Below, piece after piece: positions 46,027 to 54,495 of a stretch of DNA of 64,000 nucleotides. The DNA lies in NCBI GenBank assembly GCA_947503275.1, contig CANNCZ010000002.1, forward strand, positions 310,001 through 374,000, in the 5' to 3' direction. Both the position numbers and the translations under genes were made by a program. The notes under the pieces are model-generated. The model saw nothing but the letters and a program-made list of their open reading frames with translations. It was not told the DNA's origin and did no database searches. Positions within the stretch are counted from its first letter, which is position 1, and every line of letters starts with the position of its first letter. This DNA comes from an uncultured Erythrobacter sp. (lineage in GTDB: Bacteria > Pseudomonadota > Alphaproteobacteria > Sphingomonadales > Sphingomonadaceae).

Positions 46027-46236
46027 TTACGGAACCGGATCATGGCCCTGCCCTCCCCAAGGATGGCAGCGCCCTATACGCTTTAGCGCGAGCCATCCAC
46101 CCTTCAACGCACCATATTTGCGCAAGGCCTCTATCGCATAGTGGCTGCAAGAGGGGGAATAGCGGCATGTTGGCGGCAGAATCAGCGACGGGCCAAGCTG
46201 CCACATACGAGCGATAAAGATCAAAACGTGCTTCAT
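46027..46236 (-). CDS. yidD: membrane insertion efficiency factor YidD
   Basis: A 69-residue YidD/UPF0161 protein that assists YidC. The family signature [19 protein letters not shown] and the C-terminal [15 protein letters not shown] are intact. The ATG overlaps the rnpA stop as ATGA. The distance to yidC is 79 bases. Confidence 0.97.
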   Translation of the reverse strand: MKHVLIFIARMWQLGPSLILPPTCRYSPSCSHYAIEALRKYGALKGGWLALKRIGRCHPWGGQGHDPVP

Positions 46237-46640
46237 TTGACCGACTTGCCCGCAGGATTGCCAGAACGGGTACCGCGCTTGGGGCGGCGTCCGCGTGCAG
46301 GATCACCCCTGCCAATGGCCGCGCGTTCAAGCGCCTTTGCGAGCTCATCAGACATAGTCTGAAAATCCCGCTCCACACCGCCAGCACGCCCGATCAACAC
46401 GTGATCGTGATCCGCCAACGCGCGTTCAGGTAGAGCGGAGCGCAGCAATTCGCGAAACCGCCGTTTCATCCGATTGCGTACAACGGCATTGCCAATTTTC
46501 TTGGTCACGGTGATGCCATAGCGCACCCCTGCGCCGTGATTAGGCCGCGTTAACAGCACAAACCCAGCCCGCGCGTTGCGCAGACCTTTATTGGCCGCAA
46601 GGAAATCGGCGCGTTTGGTAAGGACCGTTGGCATGATCAT
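46233..46640 (-). CDS. rnpA: ribonuclease P protein component
   Basis: A 135-residue basic protein that supports the RNase P RNA in tRNA 5' maturation. The conserved RNR box is [17 protein letters not shown], and [13 protein letters not shown] near the start is also typical. The C-terminal 30 residues are a basic Gly/Arg/Pro tail beyond the family core. ATG 46640 and ATG 46634 are both possible; the second matches relatives better. It lies between rpmH and yidD. Confidence 0.96.
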   Translation of the reverse strand: MIMPTVLTKRADFLAANKGLRNARAGFVLLTRPNHGAGVRYGITVTKKIGNAVVRNRMKRRFRELLRSALPERALADHDHVLIGRAGGVERDFQTMSDELAKALERAAIGRGDPARGRRPKRGTRSGNPAGKSVK

Positions 46641-46811
46641 GTTTTAGCGCAAGGTGGCCAGAGGCGGGAGTCTTTGCTGCGCATCCGATAAGCCCCAGAT
46701 ACGCAATCGGGCCCCCACAGGGAGCCCGCTTGCGCAAACGCGCGCCGACATGCTGGCAAAGTCCCAACAAGCCGGATGATCTGCAACCAGCGCCCGAGGA
46801 CGCCAGAGCAA

Positions 46812-46946
46812 TCAGGCAGAGAGTTTGCTGCGGCCGCGCTTACGACGCGCACGGATCACTTTACGGCCACCAGGGGTCGCTTTGCGTGAAAAGAATCCGT
46901 GCCGACGGGCACGCACAAGATTGCTGGGCTGAAAAGTCCGCTTCAT
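46812..46946 (-). CDS. rpmH: 50S ribosomal protein L34
   Basis: A 44-residue protein: it begins [19 protein letters not shown] and ends [11 protein letters not shown], the L34 pattern throughout. The ATG is at 46946 and the TGA at 46812-46814. Upstream of rnpA by 171 bases, it opens the rpmH-rnpA-yidD-yidC-engB cluster. Confidence 0.97.
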   Translation of the reverse strand: MKRTFQPSNLVRARRHGFFSRKATPGGRKVIRARRKRGRSKLSA

Positions 46947-47056
46947 ACTATCCTCGAATATTCGGTTGGCGCTGCCAGAGGGTTTTGAAAGCCCTCACAC
47001 GGCGTATGGCCAGATGTAGGACGCTCAACAAGAACGTCCGGATCAGGCGCGCGCCA

Positions 47057-48094
47057 CTATGGGAAACTCAGGCCCGAGTCAAGCTGTGAGCGGTCCAATT
47101 GTGCAAGCGTGATCGCACTTATATCGGTGTAATCGAGCGCTGGTTCAGGAATCGCAATGGCCAAAGTCACATGCTCCAAAGCGATTGCAGGTAGCCGCGC
47201 ATCGACCAATGCGTTGACTTCCGCCAAAGCCGGAGCACGAACCACCGCTGCCATCCGATAGGCAGGCGTGCGAGCTTGGCGCAGCCATGGCTGCATATCC
47301 GATGCACCGAGCCGCAGAGCGCTGTGATGCGGCACGGAGTTGGTCATGTCGTAAAAGTCGCGCGCCTGCTGCTCGGTCATGCCCATTTCGACATAATAGT
47401 CGATGTAAAGACGGTGCGCAGAATGATCGGTCGCAAAATCGTCCGCTTCACGACCATGATTATCGAGCCAGGAATGGACCGCAAATTGAGCGCCTTGCTC
47501 CATCGTACGGGTCGCACCTGCGAGGAACAACTCCACAGCACCCGACCGAACCGATCCACCTTGGGGCACGTGGGTCGCGATCCCAGCCTCACGGATACGG
47601 CGGCCTACCGCGAGATTGGCGATGTCGTTGCTGGTGCCGGGCGCTTCGACCATCTCGAGCCGTGCAAGCTCGGGGTAGTCGCGCAGCATCGCATCGAAGA
47701 AGGCAGGCGTGGAACTGTCTGTTGATCCGATCATGGATGCCGTCGTCGCGCCGGTCACAACAAAGGGGCCATATTGCGCCAGCATCCCGGCCTCGCCGCG
47801 CGGATCAACAGGCTGCGCATAGCGTGCCGCTTCGCGTGTTTCGGAAACCTTGGTACCGTTTACGAAGGTGGTGGTGACCGTTGGCATGCGATCTGAGGCG
47901 ACTGGAGCATTCCCCGCTGGAACCGGGACCCATTGCCCGGTCGCAGGATCCCATTCCTCAACCCAGCTTTCGGTGGCGACGGTGCGCACGCTTCCCTGAT
48001 CACCGGCATAGACTTGTGCCAATGCGGGGCTGCCTACGACTGCCAGCTGAAGCATGGCAAAAAGGGCTGCGACGGTTTTGAGTGCGTGTTCCAT
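47057..48094 (-). CDS. exported ClpP-fold (COG3904-like) protein
   Basis: A 345-residue protein with a cleavable signal peptide (cleavage near SPALAQ, residue 27). The central part resembles periplasmic ClpP/crotonase-fold proteins: RRIREAGIATHVPQGGSVRS, then GAVELFLAGATR, the expected nucleophile-serine region, then a histidine in AQFAVHSWLDN. A C-terminal MTEQQARDFYDMTNSVPHH helix follows. In relatives the serine lies in a Ser-Ala-Cys context; here it is Ser-Gly, so activity is uncertain. It lies upstream of rpmH on the same strand and is not obviously linked to it. Confidence 0.6.
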   Translation of the reverse strand: MEHALKTVAALFAMLQLAVVGSPALAQVYAGDQGSVRTVATESWVEEWDPATGQWVPVPAGNAPVASDRMPTVTTTFVNGTKVSETREAARYAQPVDPRGEAGMLAQYGPFVVTGATTASMIGSTDSSTPAFFDAMLRDYPELARLEMVEAPGTSNDIANLAVGRRIREAGIATHVPQGGSVRSGAVELFLAGATRTMEQGAQFAVHSWLDNHGREADDFATDHSAHRLYIDYYVEMGMTEQQARDFYDMTNSVPHHSALRLGASDMQPWLRQARTPAYRMAAVVRAPALAEVNALVDARLPAIALEHVTLAIAIPEPALDYTDISAITLAQLDRSQLDSGLSFP

Positions 48095-48253
48095 GCCGCT
48101 TCAAATACGGCCGCGCTTCTTCAGGAACTGACAAGGTTTATACTTGCGAAGTCCTTTCGTAGCCTTCCCTAAATGCTCGACAAGTTACCATTAACTCTGC
48201 ACAAATGATGGTTAAGTGATTAGGCCATTTTTGGCTTTCGGGGGAGCAAACAT

Positions 48254-49750
48254 TTGGTAGCGCTGGTACGGACGGTTGCCTATTTGGGGCTTGAGGCGCG
48301 GCAGGTCGAAGTCCAGTGTCAGGTAGCATCGGGTCTACCGCGATTCTCAATAGTTGGACTGCCGGACAAGGCCGTGAGCGAAAGTCGTGAGCGGGTGCAA
48401 GCAGCGCTTTCTGCCATGGGATTGGCGCTTCCTCCAAAGCGGATCACTATTAATCTATCGCCTGCTGATTTGCCAAAGGATGGGTCGCATTACGATTTAC
48501 CGATCGCTCTGGCATTGCTCGCAGCGATGGGCGTCACGGATGCAGAGCAGTTGGGCGACTGGATTGCAGTGGGCGAATTGGCGTTGGATGGCCGGGTGGT
48601 TGGCTCACCCGGTGTCCTGATCGCCGCTTTGCATGCGAGCACAGTCGAGGCTGGCCTAATCTGTCCGGCTGACCAAGGCTCAGAGGCCAAATGGGCAAGC
48701 GGCGTCCCGGTTCTGGCACCGCGCGATCTTTCCGCGCTGTTGGGACACCTGAAGGGCTCGCAAGTCTTGGCCGAACCTGTGCGCGGCGATGTGGCCGATG
48801 CGCCGCCTGTCCCTGATCTTAAGCAAGTAAAGGGTCAGGAGACAGCCAAGCGCGCGCTGGAGATCGCAGCGGCCGGCGGCCACAATCTGCTGATGATGGG
48901 CCCGCCGGGTTCGGGAAAGAGCCTGCTTGCGAGCTGCCTTCCCGGTATTCTACCTGAGTTGACCCCGACAGAGGCGTTGGAGGTCTCAATGGTGCAATCG
49001 GTTGCTGGGCTGATGGATGCAGGCCAGATCAGCCGCGCCCGCCCGTTCCGCGCGCCGCACCATTCGGCGAGCATGGCGGCACTGACCGGTGGCGGTCTGA
49101 AAGTGCGCCCGGGCGAGGTCAGCCTCGCGCATTTGGGTGTACTGTTCCTCGACGAGCTACCCGAATTTCAACGCGCCGTGCTCGATTCTCTGCGTCAGCC
49201 GCTGGAGACAGGCCAAGTCGATGTTGCGCGCGCCAATGCCCATGTGACCTTCCCTGCACGCGTTCAATTGATCGCGGCGATGAATCCATGCCGGTGCGGC
49301 CATGCGGGCGAGCCGGGCCATGTCTGCGCGCGCGGACCGCGCTGTGCGAGCGAATACCAGGCGCGGCTTTCCGGCCCCTTACTCGACCGGATCGATTGCC
49401 ATGTTGAGGTCGCCGCCGTCAGCGCAATGGACCTGTCGCTGCCCCCGCCCGCCGAAGACAGCGCAGCGGTCGCGCGTCGCGTCGCTACCGCCCGCAACCT
49501 CGCGACATCACGCGGAGTGCGCTCCAATGCGGAGTTAGAGGGCGAACGACTCGAAACCCACGCCGCGCCCAATGATGAAGGGCGCGCTTTGTTGATGCGA
49601 GCAGCGGAAAAATTGCGGCTATCCGCGCGCAGCTATACGCGGATGCTGCGCGTTGCACGCACCGTTGCCGACCTAGCTGGTGTGGAAAGAGTGGGGCGCG
49701 AACATATTGCCGAAGCGCTCAGTTACAGGCAGATGATCGGGCGAGCATGA
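48254..49750 (+). CDS. comM: YifB/ComM-family Mg-chelatase-like AAA+ ATPase
   Basis: A 498-residue protein. The N-terminal Lon-like/ChlI domain has RFSIVGLPDKAVSESRERVQ and ITINLSPADLPKDGSHYDLP. The AAA+ core has Walker A MMGPPGSGKSLLA and the Walker B region VLFLDELPEFQR, plus a C-terminal helical part. ComM is a branch-migration helicase for integrating transformed DNA in naturally competent bacteria; the family is also common where competence is unproven. The start is TTG at 48254 with GGGGGAG upstream. Confidence 0.93.
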   Translation: MVALVRTVAYLGLEARQVEVQCQVASGLPRFSIVGLPDKAVSESRERVQAALSAMGLALPPKRITINLSPADLPKDGSHYDLPIALALLAAMGVTDAEQLGDWIAVGELALDGRVVGSPGVLIAALHASTVEAGLICPADQGSEAKWASGVPVLAPRDLSALLGHLKGSQVLAEPVRGDVADAPPVPDLKQVKGQETAKRALEIAAAGGHNLLMMGPPGSGKSLLASCLPGILPELTPTEALEVSMVQSVAGLMDAGQISRARPFRAPHHSASMAALTGGGLKVRPGEVSLAHLGVLFLDELPEFQRAVLDSLRQPLETGQVDVARANAHVTFPARVQLIAAMNPCRCGHAGEPGHVCARGPRCASEYQARLSGPLLDRIDCHVEVAAVSAMDLSLPPPAEDSAAVARRVATARNLATSRGVRSNAELEGERLETHAAPNDEGRALLMRAAEKLRLSARSYTRMLRVARTVADLAGVERVGREHIAEALSYRQMIGRA

Positions 49751-49772
49751 CGACCGGGTTGGGGGCCGCAAC

Positions 49773-50477
49773 ATGACTTTTTTCGATCCAGAATGGCTGG
49801 TGCGCATCGCCACGGCGATGTTGCTCATAGCCTATTTCATCCGCGATGAGTTGAAATTGCGGCTGATGATCATCGCTGCGACCTTGGTGTTCAACCTCTA
49901 TTACTGGCTCGTGCCTGACCCCCCATTGTGGGAATCGGTAATTGGCGGATTTCTAATGGTTGGCGTCAACCTTTATGTGCTGTTTCAGGTGCTGCTCGAC
50001 CGTACAACGTTCCGCATGAGCGACGAGGAAAAGCGGCTGTTTGCGGCATTCGAAACTCTATCGCCCGGACAATTTCGCCGCATCCTGAAAACTGCGGAAT
50101 GGCGTCGGGTCGAAGAGACGACAGAGCTGCGGCAAGTGGGGGCAGCGGAAGAGCATGTGCTGACGCGGCAGGGTGAACCCAGCGCAAAGCTCTATTTTAT
50201 TTTTGAGGGCACAATTCGGGTCGCCAAGGGAGTGCACAGCTTTCGCCTACCACAAGGCAATTTCGTGGGAGAGGTCGCGTTCGTTCTCGAAGGAGACGCA
50301 ACCGCGACTACCACTGCGCCCGCGGGCACATATTATGTCGAATGGGATGCGAAAGCGCTGCGCAGGCTAGGCGAAAGACACCCCGCGCTAGGCAATGCTC
50401 TCAATGCGCTGCTCACGCGGGATCTGGCCGGAAAGCTGCGCGAGAGTTATCGCCCGGACGACGCGTTACCGATTTAG
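49773..50477 (+). CDS. Popeye-like membrane protein with cyclic-nucleotide-binding fold
   Basis: A 234-residue protein with three short N-terminal hydrophobic helices (about 12-24, 30-48, 54-75). A cyclic-nucleotide-binding-like domain covers about residues 95-205 (LTRQGEPSAKLYFIFEGTIR, FRLPQGNFVGEVAFVLEGDA). This layout, with PDPPLWESVIGGFLMVGVNL before the domain, is that of Popeye-domain proteins rather than Crp: there is no helix-turn-helix. The phosphate-binding Arg of classical cNMP sites is not evident, so the ligand is uncertain. It starts 22 bases after comM. Its stop is fused with recQ's. Confidence 0.75.
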   Translation: MTFFDPEWLVRIATAMLLIAYFIRDELKLRLMIIAATLVFNLYYWLVPDPPLWESVIGGFLMVGVNLYVLFQVLLDRTTFRMSDEEKRLFAAFETLSPGQFRRILKTAEWRRVEETTELRQVGAAEEHVLTRQGEPSAKLYFIFEGTIRVAKGVHSFRLPQGNFVGEVAFVLEGDATATTTAPAGTYYVEWDAKALRRLGERHPALGNALNALLTRDLAGKLRESYRPDDALPI

Positions 50478-52270
50478 GCCCCATCAAACCCGCTCAACAC
50501 GTCCAGAAACTCTTGGCCCCAGGTTTCCAGCTTCTTTGCGCCAACACCTTGAATTTCGCCCATCGACGCGAGCGTTCCAGGTCGCTCGCTTGCCATGGCG
50601 CGCAAGACGCTGTCGTGGAATATGATGTAGGCTGGCACGCTGTGCTCACTGGCGAGGAATTTTCGCTTATTACGCAGTGCATCGAACAGCGGGTCTCCAA
50701 CCGGATTGGGTACCGCGCCGTTGGCTGATCCGCCGCGTCCACGTCTGCCCTTTTTCTTGGGCGGTTCGCAAATTGCGACGGCTTGTTCGCCTTTTAGCAC
50801 CGCCCGTGCGCACTCACCCAGGGCAAGCCCGCCATGCTCGGTCGACACCAACATCGCATGGGCACTCAGGTGGCGCATAACAGGGCGCAGCAGCGGGGCC
50901 TCTTCATCGCCCAATATGCCGAACACGGACAGCCGATCATGCCCACGCTGAGTGACCCGGTCATCGTCCCGGCCCAGCAGCACTTTTTCAACGTAGCCAA
51001 TGCCAAAACTCTGCCCTGTGCGATAAACAGCGGAGAGCAACTTTCGCGCAATTTCGGTCACGTCCAACACCTTGGGCGGATCAAGGCAATTGTCGCAATT
51101 CCCACATGTCGTCGGCGGCTCTTCGCCGAAATGCGTGAGCAAGATTGCGCGGCGACAACCTGCGCTTTCGACCAATGCGGCCAGAGCGTTAAGCCGAGCC
51201 CTTTCGCTGGGTAGCCGGGCCTCTTCCACATCGCTCAACCATTGGCGCGCTTTGGAAAAGTCCGCTGCGCTCCAATACATTTGTGCCTGTGCGGGGTCAC
51301 CATCCCGGCCAGCGCGACCGGTTTCCTGATAATAGGCCTCAATCGATTTGGGCAGACCTGCATGGACGACAAAGCGCACATCGGGTTTGTCGATTCCCAT
51401 GCCGAAGGCGATCGTGGCGACCATCACCATATCCTCGGACGCGACGAAGGCCGCTTGTGTTGCGGCGCGTTGCTCGGGCGGCAATCCGGCGTGATAGGCA
51501 CCGACGGGACGGCCTGTGGCTGCAAGCTTCGCCGCCAAGTCTTCGGTCCCCTTGCGGCTGGTCGCATAAACAATGCCTGCGCCGGGCGTGCGGGTCACAA
51601 GGTCCGCGATTTGGCGCGCCACATTGTCGCGCGCACCGATTGCATATTGGATGTTGGGGCGGTCGAACCCTGCCTTGATCAAACCCTCTTGCGGGATGCC
51701 CAATTGTTTGAGGATGTCCGCGCGCGTCACTTCATCGGCTGTGGCGGTCAGAGCAAGGCGCGGAATGCTCTCAAACTGATCGAGCATCGGTCGCAGGCCG
51801 CGATAATCCGGGCGGAAGTCATGCCCCCATTCCGAAACGCAATGCGCTTCATCAATCGCGAATAGCGCGATGTCGGCTGCCTCCAACAGAGAACGAAAGC
51901 CTGATGTGGTTGCCCGCTCGGGTGCGACGTAGAGCAGGTCGAGATCGCCTGCGCGCAGCCGGTCCGCAGTCTCCGCATTGTCCATATCGGCAGAGGTCAT
52001 GGATGCGGCTCGAATACCGACCGCTTTCGCAGCGCGGATTTGGTCGTGCATCAATGCAATCAAGGGGGAGACGACAATCGCCGTGCCGGGTCGCGCCAAG
52101 GCGGGCAGTTGATAACACAGCGACTTACCCGCGCCCGTCGGCATCAGCGCAAGCGTGCTTTCTCCTGACAAAATGCGAGTGATCACCGCCTCTTGCTGAC
52201 CGCGGAATCCGGTGAACCCGAATGTGGTGCGTAAAACGTCAGCAAGTTCAGTGCCGGGGACGGCGCTCAT
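50474..52270 (-). CDS. recQ: ATP-dependent DNA helicase RecQ
   Basis: A 598-residue 3'-5' helicase of recombination and replication repair. Motif I is MPTGAGKSLCYQLPA, the DEAH box is AIDEAHCVSEWGHDFRPDYR, and motif VI QETGRAGRDGDP is intact. The zinc-binding segment is CRRAILLTHFGEEPPTTCGN with CDNC. A winged-helix region and a C-terminal HRDC domain (LFDALRNKRKFLASEHSVPA) follow, separated by a basic GRRGRGGSANG linker. ATG 52270 is preferred over TTG 52282. Confidence 0.97.
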   Translation of the reverse strand: MSAVPGTELADVLRTTFGFTGFRGQQEAVITRILSGESTLALMPTGAGKSLCYQLPALARPGTAIVVSPLIALMHDQIRAAKAVGIRAASMTSADMDNAETADRLRAGDLDLLYVAPERATTSGFRSLLEAADIALFAIDEAHCVSEWGHDFRPDYRGLRPMLDQFESIPRLALTATADEVTRADILKQLGIPQEGLIKAGFDRPNIQYAIGARDNVARQIADLVTRTPGAGIVYATSRKGTEDLAAKLAATGRPVGAYHAGLPPEQRAATQAAFVASEDMVMVATIAFGMGIDKPDVRFVVHAGLPKSIEAYYQETGRAGRDGDPAQAQMYWSAADFSKARQWLSDVEEARLPSERARLNALAALVESAGCRRAILLTHFGEEPPTTCGNCDNCLDPPKVLDVTEIARKLLSAVYRTGQSFGIGYVEKVLLGRDDDRVTQRGHDRLSVFGILGDEEAPLLRPVMRHLSAHAMLVSTEHGGLALGECARAVLKGEQAVAICEPPKKKGRRGRGGSANGAVPNPVGDPLFDALRNKRKFLASEHSVPAYIIFHDSVLRAMASERPGTLASMGEIQGVGAKKLETWGQEFLDVLSGFDGA

Positions 52271-52316
52271 TACGGGTCTCAAGAATGGGTGCAGGGATCA
52301 TCCCCTGCGGCAACCG

Positions 52317-52871
52317 TCAGCCCGCAGCCGCCTTCTTAGCCGCCTCAATATCGACCACGTCGCCATGATCAAGCGCTGGCGCGCAACAGGCCACAGTCCC
52401 GTCAACGCGCTTACCAATATCAGCCCGCTTGATCATGTTAAGATCGGTGTGGCTAAGAATGCGGCCGTCATGGCCCAGGATCGAAACCGGGCCGATTGGC
52501 AGGCGGTCAAGGTCATCGACCAGCACGGGGTCCTCGGCGACGAATTCCGCGCCATGTTTCTGGCCCCATTGGCGCAATGCGATCATCGCAGGCAGCAAAT
52601 CGAAGCCTTTGTCGGTCAGTCGATATTCAATTTTCCGGCGGTCATCCGCGCATGGTTCACGTTTTAGAATGCCGTGATCGACCAATTTGGCGAGCCGGTT
52701 GGAGAGAATATTGCGCGCAATGCCAAGCTCGCTGAGGAATTCCTCGAAATGCTTGAGGCCGTTAAAGCTCGCCCGCAGGATCATAAATGACCAGCGTTCG
52801 CCCATAACTTCCAACGCTTGCGGCAACCCGCAATCGATCAACTCACGCAGTGGTTCTCTCATCTCGCCCAT
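52317..52871 (-). CDS. HxlR-family winged-helix transcriptional regulator
   Basis: A 184-residue regulator. The HxlR domain covers about residues 10-105 with the conserved Cys14 in LIDCGLPQALEVMGERWSF, GLKHFEEFLSELGIARNILS as the recognition helix region, and YRLTDKGFDLLPAMIALRQWG. The C-terminal 70 residues are an added domain ending in an Ala/Lys tail. HxlR proteins often sense redox or electrophiles through that cysteine. AGAGGA precedes the ATG at 52871. The adjacent 219-base gap with palindromic GTTGCAAC could hold its operator. Confidence 0.9.
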   Translation of the reverse strand: MGEMREPLRELIDCGLPQALEVMGERWSFMILRASFNGLKHFEEFLSELGIARNILSNRLAKLVDHGILKREPCADDRRKIEYRLTDKGFDLLPAMIALRQWGQKHGAEFVAEDPVLVDDLDRLPIGPVSILGHDGRILSHTDLNMIKRADIGKRVDGTVACCAPALDHGDVVDIEAAKKAAAG

Positions 52872-53090
52872 ATATTCAGTCCTCTCTGCGCAACCTATCT
52901 AACCGGTTTGGAGCGATTCTCAAAATCACGGGGTAAGACGGCGCCGGAAACAAATTTAAGTTTCTAGTTGCAACCTGAAACCTAATCGCATAGGTAGTGA
53001 TTCGCAACTGGTTTCGAATTGAAACTTTGCAAGCACTGAAAAACTTGATGAAAACAAATTCTGACCCCCTCCTTTGAAAGGACCAACGTG

Positions 53091-53432
53091 ATGACCCTCT
53101 CTCTTCCCCGCACTGGCCGTCTTACTGCTCTAGTGATCGCGCTGATTTATACCGGTCTTAGCTTTGGCGTTGCGACCTCCACCGCTCCCCTCGCGGCGCA
53201 ATCCGGCCCCTATTACATTGCCACTCTGGCAACTGCGACTGACGAAAACCGCGCCGTTGCAGGCGGCGTTGCGTGGGCATGCGAAGGCACAACCTGTGTC
53301 GCCAACAAAGGCACATCGCGCCCTTCGCGCATCTGCCGCGGTCTCGCCCGTGAAATGGGTGAAATCACCACATTCAAGGTCGAAGGCGAAGAGATCGCTG
53401 ATGACAAACTGGCGCGTTGCAACGGCAACTGA
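53091..53432 (+). CDS. small secreted CC_3452-like protein
   Basis: A 113-residue exported protein with a signal peptide (cleavage near PLAAQ, residue 37). The mature 75 residues follow a pattern I associate with small secreted proteins of caulobacters and sphingomonads: GGVAWACEGTTCVANKGTSR, then ICRGLAREMGEITTF, and a final LARCNG. It has four cysteines, probably as two disulfides. The function is unknown. The ATG at 53091 has AAAGGA eight bases upstream; GTG at 53088 is adjacent. A strong terminator follows. Confidence 0.8.
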   Translation: MTLSLPRTGRLTALVIALIYTGLSFGVATSTAPLAAQSGPYYIATLATATDENRAVAGGVAWACEGTTCVANKGTSRPSRICRGLAREMGEITTFKVEGEEIADDKLARCNGN

Positions 53433-53508
53433 TCCAGCAGGATTGAAGAATTGGCGGGGACCTCTCCCCGCCGCCACTGCCACTCGCTCTCCAAGCAGGC
53501 AGTATTGC

Positions 53509-53554
53509 AAAACCCCGGCGCAGCACCTTCCCCAGAAGCTGTGGCCGGGGTTTT
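53509..53554. terminator. bidirectional intrinsic terminator
   Basis: AAAACCCCGGC (53509-53519) pairs perfectly with GCCGGGGTTTT (53544-53554). An inner CAGC/GCTG pair shortens the loop. It separates the secreted protein gene from the convergent HAD gene and can serve both. Confidence 0.8.
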
Positions 53555-53564
53555 CTGTGTCTGG

Positions 53565-54170
53565 CTACTTGAGAAATCCAGCGGCTTTTAGCTGTGCTTC
53601 GAGCGATGCGGCATCGGTAAACAGATGCGCCTCCCACCCGCGCGCCTTTGCAGCGGTCACATTGGCCGGGTTGTCGTCCGTAAAGAACAGCGACGCGCCA
53701 GAGCGGCCCGTGCGCTCCTCGGTGATCTCATAAATGCGCGGTCCCGGCTTCACTTCCTTCTCTTCGCCAGACACCACAATGTCTTCAAACAGGTCAAAGA
53801 TCGCGTGTTCACGGCGGAATTGCTGAAAGAACTCATCACCAAAATTGGTCAAGCAAAACAGCGGCACGCCCGCATCATACAAGCGGCGAACCAGTTCATG
53901 CGTGCCATCCACCGGTGCGGGCGCAGTTTCATTAAAGCGCGCGGCATAGGCAGCGATGCGCAGAGCTTGATCTGGAAATTGAGCGATTCGCGCTGGCAGC
54001 ATCTGCGCCATGGTCGCGCCGGCATCGTGTTCAAAATGCCATTCTTCGGTGACGACGTTTGCTAAAAACCAGTCCAGCTCCGCCTCATGCTCAATGATTT
54101 TTTCGAACAGAAAGCGAAGTTGCCACTTAAACAGCACCCGTCCGATGTCGAAAACCACGGCCTTGCTCAA
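53565..54170 (-). CDS. HAD-superfamily hydrolase
   Basis: A 201-residue HAD-IA phosphatase-like protein. Motif I is VVFDIGRVL, with the nucleophile Asp followed two positions later by Gly, as in the YihX branch. Motif II is CLTNFG, motif III Lys is in EVKPGPRIYEI and motif IV is FFTDDNPANV. YihX-like members dephosphorylate sugar phosphates; the substrate here is unknown. The start is TTG at 54170 with GGAG eight bases upstream. rpmJ lies upstream on the same strand. Confidence 0.9.
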   Translation of the reverse strand: MSKAVVFDIGRVLFKWQLRFLFEKIIEHEAELDWFLANVVTEEWHFEHDAGATMAQMLPARIAQFPDQALRIAAYAARFNETAPAPVDGTHELVRRLYDAGVPLFCLTNFGDEFFQQFRREHAIFDLFEDIVVSGEEKEVKPGPRIYEITEERTGRSGASLFFTDDNPANVTAAKARGWEAHLFTDAASLEAQLKAAGFLK

Positions 54171-54192
54171 ATCATCTTCTCCAAAAACAGCT

Positions 54193-54224
54193 TCGGCCCG
54201 CTCTCCGGTGAGGAGGCGGGCCGC
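54193..54224 (-). terminator. possible terminator of rpmJ
   Basis: CGGCCCG (54194-54200) pairs with CGGGCCG (54217-54223), with extra pairs towards the loop. On the minus strand it is followed by AAGCTGTTTTTGG, a displaced T-run. The HAD gene begins 23 bases further on. Confidence 0.45.
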
Positions 54225-54271
54225 TGCATTTCAACCGTCACTCTCATTGAGTGATCAGCCAACCGACATGT

Positions 54272-54397
54272 TTAGCCCTGACGAGCTTTAAACCGGCGAT
54301 TGGTTTTGTTGATGACATAAGTGCGCCCACGACGGCGAATCACGCGGCAATCGCGGTGGCGGTTTTTCAGCGACTTGAGGCTGTTACGGACTTTCAT
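54272..54397 (-). CDS. rpmJ: 50S ribosomal protein L36 (zinc-free form)
   Basis: A 41-residue basic protein, [20 protein letters not shown] onward to NRRFKARQG. Only one of the zinc ligands of the C+ form remains (Cys17), so this is the C- paralogue typical of alphaproteobacteria. AGGA lies seven bases before the ATG at 54397. Confidence 0.95.
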   Translation of the reverse strand: MKVRNSLKSLKNRHRDCRVIRRRGRTYVINKTNRRFKARQG

Positions 54398-54495
54398 GGC
54401 GGTTTCCTGTGCCTTTAGGCAATAAAAAGGCGCCAAGTCGAAGCCCAGCGCTCTTGAATTTTGAAGGTGGCCACTAACCGCGAGAGCGCCGCTGG

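Noticed and set aside
46978-46996. Terminator after the ClpP-like gene
   Set aside because: The GAGGG...CCCTC hairpin lacks any T-tract on the minus strand and may simply be part of the rpmH leader.
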